NCBI RefSeq assembly: GCF_001999245.1
Contig: NZ_CP019630.1
Location: 3,997,001 to 4,061,000, forward strand
Reading direction: 5' to 3'
Source of the DNA: Roseibium algicola
GTDB taxonomy: Bacteria > Pseudomonadota > Alphaproteobacteria > Rhizobiales > Stappiaceae
DNA: 64,000 bases
Of the stretch, positions 1-8,443 are shown piece after piece. Under the pieces are notes generated by a model. That model saw only the letters and a program-made list of their open reading frames with translations, searched no databases and was not told the DNA's origin. Each line of letters starts with the position of its first letter. The first letter of the stretch is position 1. The translations under genes and the position numbers were made by a program.

Positions 1-1
1 T

Positions 2-1264
2 CCGACACTGTCACTCGGCGGAGCGGAAGTGGCTTCCTACAATCTGCACCAGGGCCTGAAGGCCCTGCCGGGAACACAATCGTTCTTCCTGGCGCGGGTT
101 GGTGACGGCTATCCGCGGCACGGCCAGTCCGCGCTGATGGGGGTCGATGACGCCGATGACGAGCTGCTTTTCCACGCTGACGACTACGACCCGTTCCTGG
201 TGTCCAACCGCAACACCGGAGACCTGCACAGGGACCTGCGGCGGTTTGTGCGCACCCTGCGTCCGGACGTGGTGCATTTCCATCATTTCATCGGCTTCGG
301 GCTAGAGACACTCTACACGGTGCGCGACGCCTTGCCGGACGCCACCATTCTGGTGACTTTCCACGAGTTCCTGTCCATCTGCCATCATCATGGGCAAATG
401 GTCAAAGCAGGTGGCCACAAACTCTGCGAGGCGGCCACGCCGATTGCCTGCAACGGTTGCTTTCCGGAGATTTCGCCGGCCAGTTTCCTGCGTAGGCGGC
501 AGTTCATCAAGTCCATGCTCGGGCTTGCCGATGGCTACATCTCGCCCAGCCGTTTCCTGGCGGACCGCTATGTCGCCTGGGGGCTGCCGGCGGACAAGAT
601 GACCGTTATCGAAAACGGCCTGAACGTGAGCGAACAGGCGGCGCAGCGTTCCGTGACAGCCGGTGGCCGGCGGAACCGTTTTGCGTTCTTCGGCCAGATG
701 ACGCCCTACAAGGGGGTGGATGTACTTCTGGATGCAGTCCAGCGAGTTCCCGAAAGCATCTGGGGGGAAGATGCCACGCTGACCATTCATGGCGGCAATC
801 TTGAACGTCAGCCCGAAGCGTTTCGCAGTCGAATTTCAGAGCTTCTGGAAGCGGCCGGATCGCGCGTGCGTTTCGCCGGCAGCTACCAGAACAAGGATAT
901 GCCGTCGCTGATCCGGCAAACGGACTGGGTGATGATGCCGTCCGTATGGTGGGAGAACTCACCTGTGATCATCCAGGAAGCGTTCTTCCATGGGCGTCCG
1001 GTTATCTGCAGCGGCATCGGTGGCATGGCCGAAAAGGTTCGCGACAAGGTCGACGGTCTGCATGCCCGGCCGGCAAGCCCGGAAGACCTGGCAGACCGCA
1101 TGGCGGAGGCCTTGCGCGATCCGGGTCTGTGGCAGCGTCTGCGGACGGGCATCAGGCCACCCAAAACGCATCTCGAAAGTGCCGGCGAGCACGTGACCCT
1201 TTATCGCGAGGTTCTAGATGGCGGCCTCGCGTCTCGTCCCGGTGCCCTCAAGCAAAGCGCCTGA
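2..1264 (+). CDS. GT4-family glycosyltransferase, 5' end outside window
   Basis: Transfers a sugar from an activated donor during surface-polysaccharide assembly in the cytoplasm; donor and acceptor cannot be read from sequence. The GT-B fold is shown by the C-terminal half: FFGQMTPYKGVDVLL marks the donor domain, and the EX7E motif (E-N-S-P-V-I-I-Q-E, within SVWWENSPVIIQEAF) is typical of GT4 retaining enzymes. A GTG at 29 could pose as a start, but the frame is open to the left edge and encodes LSLGGAEVASYNLHQGL, the conserved N-terminal acceptor-domain loop (GGAE) of GT4 enzymes. So the gene really begins upstream and is truncated by the window. A CxxC-rich patch (CEAATPIACNGCF) is unusual and could bind metal. 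It lies 19 bases before a pyruvyl transferase in the same polysaccharide locus. Confidence 0.9.
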   Translation, partial: PTLSLGGAEVASYNLHQGLKALPGTQSFFLARVGDGYPRHGQSALMGVDDADDELLFHADDYDPFLVSNRNTGDLHRDLRRFVRTLRPDVVHFHHFIGFGLETLYTVRDALPDATILVTFHEFLSICHHHGQMVKAGGHKLCEAATPIACNGCFPEISPASFLRRRQFIKSMLGLADGYISPSRFLADRYVAWGLPADKMTVIENGLNVSEQAAQRSVTAGGRRNRFAFFGQMTPYKGVDVLLDAVQRVPESIWGEDATLTIHGGNLERQPEAFRSRISELLEAAGSRVRFAGSYQNKDMPSLIRQTDWVMMPSVWWENSPVIIQEAFFHGRPVICSGIGGMAEKVRDKVDGLHARPASPEDLADRMAEALRDPGLWQRLRTGIRPPKTHLESAGEHVTLYREVLDGGLASRPGALKQSA

Positions 1265-1283
1265 GAAGACAAAGGAATATGGA

Positions 1284-2471
1284 ATGACACGCGTTCTGGT
1301 GATGATACCGTCCGGCGAAGTCTACGATCACAACAATGTCCGCTGGTACAGCCATCAGGACATTCAGCGCAACCTGAACCACTATCACAATATCGGCGAT
1401 GCCTTCGTTTTCGATTCCTCGCTGAAACTGCTGAAGTACGACAGGCTCGAAACCCTGACGATCCGCGAATTCAACCCGGCGGAAGTCGACCGGTTGCGGG
1501 ATGAATTCGACTATGTCGTGTTGCGCGGGTCCAACTACATTCACGGCGAGATGGACTGGGAAATGGCGGAGCAGGTGCTGCGCCGGCTCGGGCTTCCGGT
1601 TCTGGCTTTCGGAATTGGTGCCCAGGCGCCGGTGGACGGCAAGCTTGTGCTGTCGGATGCCACGAAGAATGTCCTTCGCCTGATTGCAGGTTCGACGACA
1701 TCTGTCGGTGTTCGCGGTGCCTATACCGCCGAGGTGCTGGAAGACATCGGAATTTCCAACACGCGGATCATCGGTTGCCCGACGGCATTTCGCCACAACG
1801 ACCCCGGTCTGAGGATCACGCTGCCCGAGATCGACCGTATCCGGAAAGTCGGACTGACCGTGCGGCGTGAAGTGTCGCCGGCATACGCCAGGGATATCCG
1901 GCAGTATCTCACGTTCCATCGCGACCTGATCAAGTCGGTTGCGGCCCGCTTCGATACCGTTCTGATGGCTCAGGGCGAGCTGGAGGAGAAGAAGCTGGTA
2001 CTTGGAACGCCTGCGCAAAAGGACCAGGCGATCTCCTCGCTTCGGGAGAATGCCTGGGTTGGCGAGTGGTATCTGGACGACGACATCGAGTGCCTCTACC
2101 GCAACTCCATGTTCTATTCCGACGTTGTTGCGGACTATGATGCCTGCGTCAAAGCCTGCGACCTGGTGCTCGGCTATCGCCTCCATGGCAACCTGATGGC
2201 TTTGGCCAATGGCGTCCCGGCGCTTTATTTCACCTACGACAGCCGCACGCGCGAATTTGCGGAGACGTTCCGGATCCCGAGCTTCGACGTCTTCAGCGAG
2301 AAGGTGTTCCGCCTGAGCGACTATTGGGATCAGGGCCTCTTTGACCGGTTCAACCGGGCCTATGAGGCCACCTATTACGCCATGGGTGACTTCCTGAGCG
2401 AAAACAATGTGCCGCATGTCATGCGGGAGCGTGCGCCTGTGCAGCAGCGGAAGGTGGTGGCTCTCATGTGA
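1284..2471 (+). CDS. polysaccharide pyruvyl transferase family protein (copy 1)
   Basis: Family PF04230 enzymes transfer pyruvate from phosphoenolpyruvate to sugar hydroxyls as a ketal, adding negative charge to exopolysaccharide. The 395-residue protein shows the family layout: RGSNY (81-85), GIGAQAP (110-116), VGVRGAYTAEVL (141-152), IIGCP (162-166) and a C-terminal GYRLHGN (297-303) followed by ALYFTYDSRTREF. The ATG at 1284 is chosen because AAAGGA lies 7 bases upstream; an in-frame ATG at 1218 would overlap the preceding glycosyltransferase by 47 bases and adds an unconserved leader. It is collinear with the second copy at 7085 (the same motifs at the same residue numbers), so the two are paralogs. 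The exact acceptor is unknown; some members of this family act as sugar-phosphate or teichoic-type transferases instead. Confidence 0.88.
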   Translation: MTRVLVMIPSGEVYDHNNVRWYSHQDIQRNLNHYHNIGDAFVFDSSLKLLKYDRLETLTIREFNPAEVDRLRDEFDYVVLRGSNYIHGEMDWEMAEQVLRRLGLPVLAFGIGAQAPVDGKLVLSDATKNVLRLIAGSTTSVGVRGAYTAEVLEDIGISNTRIIGCPTAFRHNDPGLRITLPEIDRIRKVGLTVRREVSPAYARDIRQYLTFHRDLIKSVAARFDTVLMAQGELEEKKLVLGTPAQKDQAISSLRENAWVGEWYLDDDIECLYRNSMFYSDVVADYDACVKACDLVLGYRLHGNLMALANGVPALYFTYDSRTREFAETFRIPSFDVFSEKVFRLSDYWDQGLFDRFNRAYEATYYAMGDFLSENNVPHVMRERAPVQQRKVVALM

Positions 2472-2693
2472 TTTGATAAGAATATCATTTCGAATTTTGA
2501 AGTATTTTATTCGTATTATTTGAGTAATATTGCGATAGAAATGCATATATATTTTGTGAAAAGCAATAAGTAGATAAATATATTTACATAATTCTATGCT
2601 GCGCCGCATTATTGTCACAAACAAACATAAATCTTGTGCATGTATATTAGTTGAGCAAGCGGATCTCCGGCAGGGGGACGCTTCACAGTTCAG
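2472..2693. promoter_or_regulatory. AT-rich intergenic region, probable promoter of the next gene
   Basis: This 222-base gap is strikingly AT-rich compared with the GC-rich genes on both sides, with runs such as ATATATATTTTG and ATAAATATATTTACATAATT. No open frame of note or clear terminator hairpin is visible. It most likely separates two transcripts and holds the promoter, and perhaps silencer-protein sites, for the gene starting near 2706. Confidence 0.4.
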
Positions 2694-2705
2694 ATGGGGG
2701 CTTGC

Positions 2706-4235
2706 ATGACAGTCGTGGCTACACAAGACACGTTTCCCGTTCACAACGCTACGCGTGAGATGCTGCTGCTGAAGGAGCTGACCTTGATCGTCGTGGGCGT
2801 ATCAAGGCAGGACATTCCCGGGCCGTTGCTCGAGGCGGTCAAGACGGTCTGGTTCGAGGGTGTCGAGGACGACTACGCCCTGTTTTCCGACGAGAGCGCA
2901 GGCCGGTACCAGGTGTCGGAAGCGCCGCTTCTACCACTGGCCGTGATCGTGGATCCGGCTGCAATGGATGCAAAGGACGAACTGCACAAATGGATGCAGC
3001 AACGCGGTGTGGTTCAGTTGCCACCGGTTATCGGTTGGGGTCGTGGCGGTGAAGTGGAGGCTGTCTCCTCGATGGTCGGACTGGTTGCCGATCATGTGAA
3101 ATCGGGTGCACGGCGCCTGGTTCTGTCCAGCAAGGAGCTGAAGACACTTCGCAGCCTGAACGACGACCTGCAGAACCGGTTTGCCGCACTTGAAGCGTTC
3201 CTCAACCGGCATGGTCTGCAGCCGCTGGATCTCCTGTTCAGCAACGAACCGGCCGAAAATCCGCTCAATCCGAATGTGCTGGCAAGTGCCTCCGTCGATG
3301 GTGTCAGCCAGATCCTGCCGGTACCCAGTTCCGGTGTCAGCGGAGTGGCGGTGCATGTCGAACAGACCGGCAGCCGTCCCGACATCAAGCTGCGTGCCCA
3401 GTTGATGACGCTGGAGGACCAGAGGATCGTCGATACCTGGCATTTCTCCAGTGGCGATCTGTCCACGGGCTGGAACATCTTCGGCCTGTCGCGCTCGACT
3501 GCGGGCCTGCGCAGAACGCTGGAGTTCCGCATGCAGGTTGAAGAGACCGAGGACGAGGTACCGCTTCTGTCAGTCGGTGGTCTGCAGCCGGTCGAAATGT
3601 TCCATGTGCGCGATGCCGCCAACGGCTTGTCGGTCCTCAAGAACAGCCTCGCCCTTCAGGTGTGGGGTGGCATTCCGGGCGTTTCCATGCCGCCACACGC
3701 CAACTACATTCCGGCGCAGTCGCAACAGGTGAACCTGGACGAAGGCTTCCGTGACATGCCGATCGCCCCGGGCATCCTGGAGCACGCAAGCCTTGCCAAT
3801 TCCGATGAGGTGTCCTTCGATTTCGAAGCGATCATGCCGTTGCCGACGGAACGTGCCATCGGCTGTCACCCGCCTGCGGAAGGCATGACCATCGGGCAAC
3901 TTCCGGCAGCTTGTCCGCCGCAGGTGATCCGCATGTCTGCCAAGGCATTCATCGACAACAGCCGCGCCGCCGATATCGATTTCGCCATTGTGGTTGCCAA
4001 GGACCTTGGCGCGGCCAAGGCGCTCTTCAAGGGAGAACGTGAACAGTCGGTCGGCGAGGCGTTTTCCGGCTGGAAAACCGTCAGCTACGGCGAGACGGCA
4101 CATCTGAGCGCCTTTGCAGGCGAGCGGATCGGGGTCTGGCAGAATGTCTATTTTGCCACCCGGATGAACGAAGCGACCGGTAACGATTTTGCCTGGGCGA
4201 AATTTGCCAACTTCCGCGCTGTCGTGAGCGGGTAG
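2706..4235 (+). CDS. uncharacterised protein of polysaccharide locus
   Basis: About 509 residues, no signal peptide or membrane segment, so cytoplasmic. I do not recognise a catalytic motif. The N-terminal part (to about residue 165) ends in a helical stretch with heptad-like spacing (LKTLRSLNDDLQNRFAALEAFL), and the rest is rich in beta-strand-like segments and ends in VWQNVYFATRMN...FAWAKFANFRAVV, which resembles carbohydrate-binding or jelly-roll folds. It may belong to the DUF6212-type proteins found beside glycosyltransferases in marine alphaproteobacteria, but that is recollection, not proof. ATG 2706 is preferred (GGGGG 5 bases upstream) over ATG 2694. It ends 6 bases before the double glycosyltransferase, so the two are probably co-transcribed, and a role in glycan assembly or recognition is inferred from position only. 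Confidence 0.75.
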   Translation: MTVVATQDTFPVHNATREMLLLKELTLIVVGVSRQDIPGPLLEAVKTVWFEGVEDDYALFSDESAGRYQVSEAPLLPLAVIVDPAAMDAKDELHKWMQQRGVVQLPPVIGWGRGGEVEAVSSMVGLVADHVKSGARRLVLSSKELKTLRSLNDDLQNRFAALEAFLNRHGLQPLDLLFSNEPAENPLNPNVLASASVDGVSQILPVPSSGVSGVAVHVEQTGSRPDIKLRAQLMTLEDQRIVDTWHFSSGDLSTGWNIFGLSRSTAGLRRTLEFRMQVEETEDEVPLLSVGGLQPVEMFHVRDAANGLSVLKNSLALQVWGGIPGVSMPPHANYIPAQSQQVNLDEGFRDMPIAPGILEHASLANSDEVSFDFEAIMPLPTERAIGCHPPAEGMTIGQLPAACPPQVIRMSAKAFIDNSRAADIDFAIVVAKDLGAAKALFKGEREQSVGEAFSGWKTVSYGETAHLSAFAGERIGVWQNVYFATRMNEATGNDFAWAKFANFRAVVSG

Positions 4236-4241
4236 GCCGGC

Positions 4242-7043
4242 ATGCTCCAGCACACTGGTTCAAGACCGGGCTTGCCGAATGTGCGTTACGCACAGTTCGG
4301 CGGTTCCGGCACGGCCTCGGCCACGGTCGCCATCGTCATTCCGGTCTACAAGCACTCGGTCCTTCTGACCGAGGCCATCGACGCGGCATTGGCCCAGCAG
4401 GCGCCGTTCAACATCGCGGTCGTGATCGTTGACGATGGTTGCCCCTTTCCCGAAACGGGGCAAACGGGGCGGGCCTATGCGCTCGCCTACGACAATGTCT
4501 ATTACCTGCGGAAGGCCAACGGCGGTCTGAGTTCTGCGCGCAACTACGGCATCGACTTTGCCTTGCGCAGCTTCTCCGATCTGGAAGCGGTCTATTTCCT
4601 GGATGCCGACAACCGGATCACGCCCTCGGCGATCCGCGTTCTTCTCGACTTCATGAAATCCAGTGATGGCGTGGATTGGGTCTATCCCAATATCGACAAG
4701 TTCGGGATAGAGTGGAACGGCAATTATACGGCGGAATATTCGCGCCTTCTGCACGTTACCTTCGACAATATCTGCGAGGCCGGCAGCCTGGTCTCCAGAT
4801 CCCTCCTCGACGCCGGGGTTCGTTTCGACGAGAGCATGAAGTCCGGCTTCGAGGATTGGGATTTCTGGCTGCAGGCGATTTCTCATGGCTTCAAGGGAGC
4901 GAACTATCCCTTCTTCGGCTTCGAGTACCGCCAGCGCGCCGAAAGCATGTTGCGCGATTCCAACCGTACCCGTGACAGCATCCTTGGATACATCAAGGAC
5001 AAGCACAAGAAGCTGTTCTCCACCGAGACGCTGCTTGGCTGGGAGCACGAGGAAGCACCACGGTTCGTCGCATTCGGAGCAGATACCTACCTGGTCGATC
5101 TCTTCACCGATCCTGTCGTTGCGCACAAGAAGCGCAGCATCGAGGAATTCGTGAAGACCTTCTGGGCAGCGCAGGCCGAACCGGAAACCTACGGCGTACC
5201 TCCGTTCTGGCTGTGGATGTCGCCGGCACACAGGGACGCGCTGAAAAGCTGCGGTCTGCTGCACAACGTCTTGTGGCTGACCGAGCGCCTGTCGGCGTCC
5301 CATCATTTTGTCGCGCTTCGGTTCGAAAGCGACAAGGACCGGTTGGCGATCGAGGTGAACGAGCTGGGCGAAGGCAAGGAACTTGCCAAGAAGCCGCTTG
5401 GCTGGATGTGCTCGCTCGACATCATGAAGCAATGTGTCGAGGACAAGTCCGACGACTGGATCCGGACATTGAGAGGTGCCAATCCGGCACCGAAGATAGC
5501 CGAAGTCGTCGTGCGTGGGCCGTTCTCGGCGGAAGACATTCAGGGCACCGCCCTGTCTGCCACAAACAGCCTTCTGGCCACGCTGGGGGCCCTGCGCGAG
5601 TCCGGCTATCGCCACGGGCCCGGCGAACGCTGGATCTGGCGTTCTGCCTACTTCCCGAACCGCAGCAAGTATTTCGAGCTGCTGCGGCACAGTGCGGGGG
5701 CAGCCCCGATCATGCCGCGTCTTGGCCGTGAGGGCGCGCCCCTCAGGGTCGGTCTGTTGTTGCCGATCGCCACATTCGGCGGTGTCGAGAAAGTTGCCTA
5801 CGCGGCTGCCCGGGTTCTGAAAAAAGCCGGGTGCGAAGTCCATCTCTATGTGTTCGGAAAGCCGGTCTACAACCACATCTCCGACAACGACGGGGTGTTC
5901 GACACCATCAACTTTCTGGCCGACGACTATCCTCTGTGGGGTGGTCCCAATATGTTCTCCGGCCACGAGTTGCTGATGGGGCATGACGAAAACGCGCGGG
6001 CCGAACAGGTTCTCGGGTTCCTGTCCGGCCTTGATGTGGTGATCAACAACCAGCTTGCCCCGGCCAATGCCATTTTCGGCGAACTTCGCCGGCGCGGGGT
6101 CAAGGTCGTCAACTACGTGCATGTGCTGGACAGTTCCGAACTCGGCCGTCCGGCGGGCCATCCCTATCTGACGCTTGCCTATGAGCACATCTACGACAGC
6201 GTGCTGACCTGCTCGCGGGACATGGCCGAGTGGCTGCACGGCATGGGCGTGCCTGTTGCCAAGCTGCTTCATATTCCGAATGCCGCCGGTTACCCGATGG
6301 CGCCGGAAGAGGCCAAACGGCTGTCGGACAACCGTCAGCAAGACCGCGATGGCCGCCTGCGGGCTGTGTTCCTGGGCCGGCTGGACAGGCAGAAAGGCAT
6401 CGAGCGGATCTTTGCTGCAGCTCGTGCCCTGAAGCGCAAGGGTGTCGACATCGACTGGCGCATTGTCGGTTCCGACGTCATGGACGCCGGGGCAGGCGGT
6501 TCCTGGAAGGAGCGGTTTGCCGAACTTGGTATCCGCGTCGATCCGCCGATCTATGACAGTCGCAGGCTCAGCCGATTGCTGGCCTGGGCCGATGCCTTCG
6601 TGTTGCCGTCCAGATGGGAAGGTGCGCCGCTCACGATTATCGAGGCACAACGCCTTGGCTGTGTGCCTGTCGCCACCGATGTGGGGGCCGTAAGCGAGCT
6701 GATCGAGAACAAGGTTGATGGCCTGTTGCTGCGCTCCTCTGACGATGGCGTGGTGACCCATGATCTGATCACCGCGCTCGAAACACTGGCAAAGTCGGAA
6801 AGGCTGCTTCGAACCCTTTCGACCAACGCGTCGCAGCGCAGTGCAGAGCGCAGTTGGGAAAAGAGCCTGCAGCCGTTCCTGCGGCAATTGCACAACTGGT
6901 TCCCGGATCGCCTGCAAAGCATCCGCCGAACCAAGGCGCCGGTGGCGCAGATTTCCAGTTCATCCGAAACGACCGTCCGGGGGAGTGCCGCTGACGGGGC
7001 AACGCTCTGGCAGCAACGCGGACGTCAGACGTCCGTCCGGTAA
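4242..7043 (+). CDS. two-domain glycosyltransferase, GT2 fused to GT4
   Basis: The 933-residue protein carries two catalytic modules. Residues about 28-260 are a GT-A fold family 2 enzyme: VIPVYKHS (32-39), VDDG (64-67), ANGGLSSARNYG (92-103) and the metal-binding FLDADN (119-124). Residues about 500-880 are a GT-B fold family 4 enzyme: LLPIATFGGVEKVAYAAA at its start, FLGRLDRQKGIERI, and the EX7E site in SRWEGAPLTIIEAQRLG. The middle 240 residues match nothing I recognise. Such fusions usually add two consecutive sugars to one repeat unit. The tail (last about 50 residues) is low-complexity and Ser/Ala/Arg-rich. It follows the unknown gene by 6 bases and precedes the second pyruvyl transferase by 41 bases, consistent with one operon for a pyruvylated glycan. 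Confidence 0.9.
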   Translation: MLQHTGSRPGLPNVRYAQFGGSGTASATVAIVIPVYKHSVLLTEAIDAALAQQAPFNIAVVIVDDGCPFPETGQTGRAYALAYDNVYYLRKANGGLSSARNYGIDFALRSFSDLEAVYFLDADNRITPSAIRVLLDFMKSSDGVDWVYPNIDKFGIEWNGNYTAEYSRLLHVTFDNICEAGSLVSRSLLDAGVRFDESMKSGFEDWDFWLQAISHGFKGANYPFFGFEYRQRAESMLRDSNRTRDSILGYIKDKHKKLFSTETLLGWEHEEAPRFVAFGADTYLVDLFTDPVVAHKKRSIEEFVKTFWAAQAEPETYGVPPFWLWMSPAHRDALKSCGLLHNVLWLTERLSASHHFVALRFESDKDRLAIEVNELGEGKELAKKPLGWMCSLDIMKQCVEDKSDDWIRTLRGANPAPKIAEVVVRGPFSAEDIQGTALSATNSLLATLGALRESGYRHGPGERWIWRSAYFPNRSKYFELLRHSAGAAPIMPRLGREGAPLRVGLLLPIATFGGVEKVAYAAARVLKKAGCEVHLYVFGKPVYNHISDNDGVFDTINFLADDYPLWGGPNMFSGHELLMGHDENARAEQVLGFLSGLDVVINNQLAPANAIFGELRRRGVKVVNYVHVLDSSELGRPAGHPYLTLAYEHIYDSVLTCSRDMAEWLHGMGVPVAKLLHIPNAAGYPMAPEEAKRLSDNRQQDRDGRLRAVFLGRLDRQKGIERIFAAARALKRKGVDIDWRIVGSDVMDAGAGGSWKERFAELGIRVDPPIYDSRRLSRLLAWADAFVLPSRWEGAPLTIIEAQRLGCVPVATDVGAVSELIENKVDGLLLRSSDDGVVTHDLITALETLAKSERLLRTLSTNASQRSAERSWEKSLQPFLRQLHNWFPDRLQSIRRTKAPVAQISSSSETTVRGSAADGATLWQQRGRQTSVR

Positions 7044-7084
7044 TCGAAGGGCCCGAGCCCACATTTTTGAAAGGTGCAGTTCAC

Positions 7085-8428
7085 ATGAAGAAGCTCTTCG
7101 TTCTCAACGGCGGCGCTGCCGTCAAGCCGGGCAACAAGTCGGCATTTCTGAAAATCGATGATCCCCTGTCGACCTTTGCACGCGGCGGGATCAACACGGG
7201 CGACGTTCTCGTCTATGACGCGATGTTGAAGGCACTTGCCTACGACCAGATCACCAACGTGCAGTTCGCCCATGCGGCCGACGAAAAACTCTGGCCGACC
7301 GACGATTATGACGCCACCGTCATTCGCGGATCCAACTACCTCACAGAGACGGTCGATATCGGCAATGTCATTCCGCTCCTGAAAAAGCTCAAGGGACCGA
7401 TCGTCCCGGTGGGTGTCGGCGCCCAGGCGGCGAAATACAAGAAGCTGGAAATGCCGAAAGGCAGCATCGAGGCCTGGAAGATCATCGCCGACAAATGCGA
7501 AACGATCGGCGTGCGCGGTGTCTACAGCGCCGAGGTCTTCAACGACATCGGCATCAAGAACATCCGGATCATCGGCTGCCCGAGCTTCTACCGCAATCTG
7601 AGGCCGTCCATCGAGATCAAGCCGCTGGATCCGGCCAACGCTCGTGTCGGCCTGACGCTGAACAAGTATCTTTCCGCCGACTATGCGTCCAACGCCACCA
7701 AGACCAACCGCATGCAACGGGCGCTCATCGAGGCTGTGGCCAAGCGGCCGGCCAATCGTCTCTATTCCCAGGGCGAGCGCGAGGAAACGCTGGCAATCTT
7801 CGAGACCGGCGAAGCCAAGCAGAAGCACATCCGTTCGATCCTCGGAAAGTACAATCTGGAGGGCGACAAGGATGTCGAGGCGCTGATGAGCGAGCGGATG
7901 CAGGCATTCTTCGACGTTGATGAATGGGCGGCAGATGCGCGGGACAACGTCGATGTTCTGGTCGGCTTCCGCCTCCACGGCAACGTGATCGGCCTGCACC
8001 AGGGCATTCCCGCGGTGTTCTTCACCTACGATTCCCGCATTCGAGAATTGTCGACGCTGTTCGCGATCCCTTCCGTCGAGATCGAAGACTACATGCCGAT
8101 CAACCTGGAAAAGATCTTCGAGAGTGCCGACTTCTCCAAGGTTCAGCATGTCTACCGGCTGAATTATGCCGAGTACCATCGCTTCCTGACGGAGAACGGC
8201 CTCAACCACGTGCTCGCAAAACCGGTGGCCTCGCCGCCTGAACAGCCTCTGGTCAAGCCGAACCTTGTGAAGATCGACCAGACGACCGAGGAAGTAACCG
8301 ACTGGTTCCGGGGCGAGGTCGATTTCATGACCGGCGAGATCGAGACCCTGCGCAGCCGCGCGTGGAACCTGGAACTGAAGCTTCGCGAGAAGACATCGCC
8401 GGACGCCGGCGCGAAACTGGCGAGCTGA
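7085..8428 (+). CDS. polysaccharide pyruvyl transferase family protein (copy 2)
   Basis: Second PF04230 protein of the locus, 447 residues. Motifs fall at the same residue numbers as in the copy at 1284: RGSNY (81-85), GVGAQA (110-115), IGVRGVYSAEVF (141-152), IIGCP (162-166), then GFRLHGN followed by VFFTYDSRIREL. A C-terminal extension of about 60 residues (after HVLAKPVASPPEQP) ends in a predicted coiled coil (TGEIETLRSRAWNLELKLREK). ATG 7085 has GAAAGGTG 8 bases upstream and is preferred over the TTG at 7067. Two different pyruvyl transferases in one locus suggest two distinct ketal positions or two acceptor sugars. It is followed 15 bases later by the GH16 enzyme. Confidence 0.88.
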   Translation: MKKLFVLNGGAAVKPGNKSAFLKIDDPLSTFARGGINTGDVLVYDAMLKALAYDQITNVQFAHAADEKLWPTDDYDATVIRGSNYLTETVDIGNVIPLLKKLKGPIVPVGVGAQAAKYKKLEMPKGSIEAWKIIADKCETIGVRGVYSAEVFNDIGIKNIRIIGCPSFYRNLRPSIEIKPLDPANARVGLTLNKYLSADYASNATKTNRMQRALIEAVAKRPANRLYSQGEREETLAIFETGEAKQKHIRSILGKYNLEGDKDVEALMSERMQAFFDVDEWAADARDNVDVLVGFRLHGNVIGLHQGIPAVFFTYDSRIRELSTLFAIPSVEIEDYMPINLEKIFESADFSKVQHVYRLNYAEYHRFLTENGLNHVLAKPVASPPEQPLVKPNLVKIDQTTEEVTDWFRGEVDFMTGEIETLRSRAWNLELKLREKTSPDAGAKLAS

Positions 8429-8443
8429 CCGGTTCGCGGGATC

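Noticed and set aside
4260..6917. Very long minus-strand open frame opposite the GT2-GT4 gene
   Set aside because: The plus strand carries two complete glycosyltransferase domains; the minus translation is Arg/His/Gly-rich without motifs, a normal shadow in GC-rich DNA.
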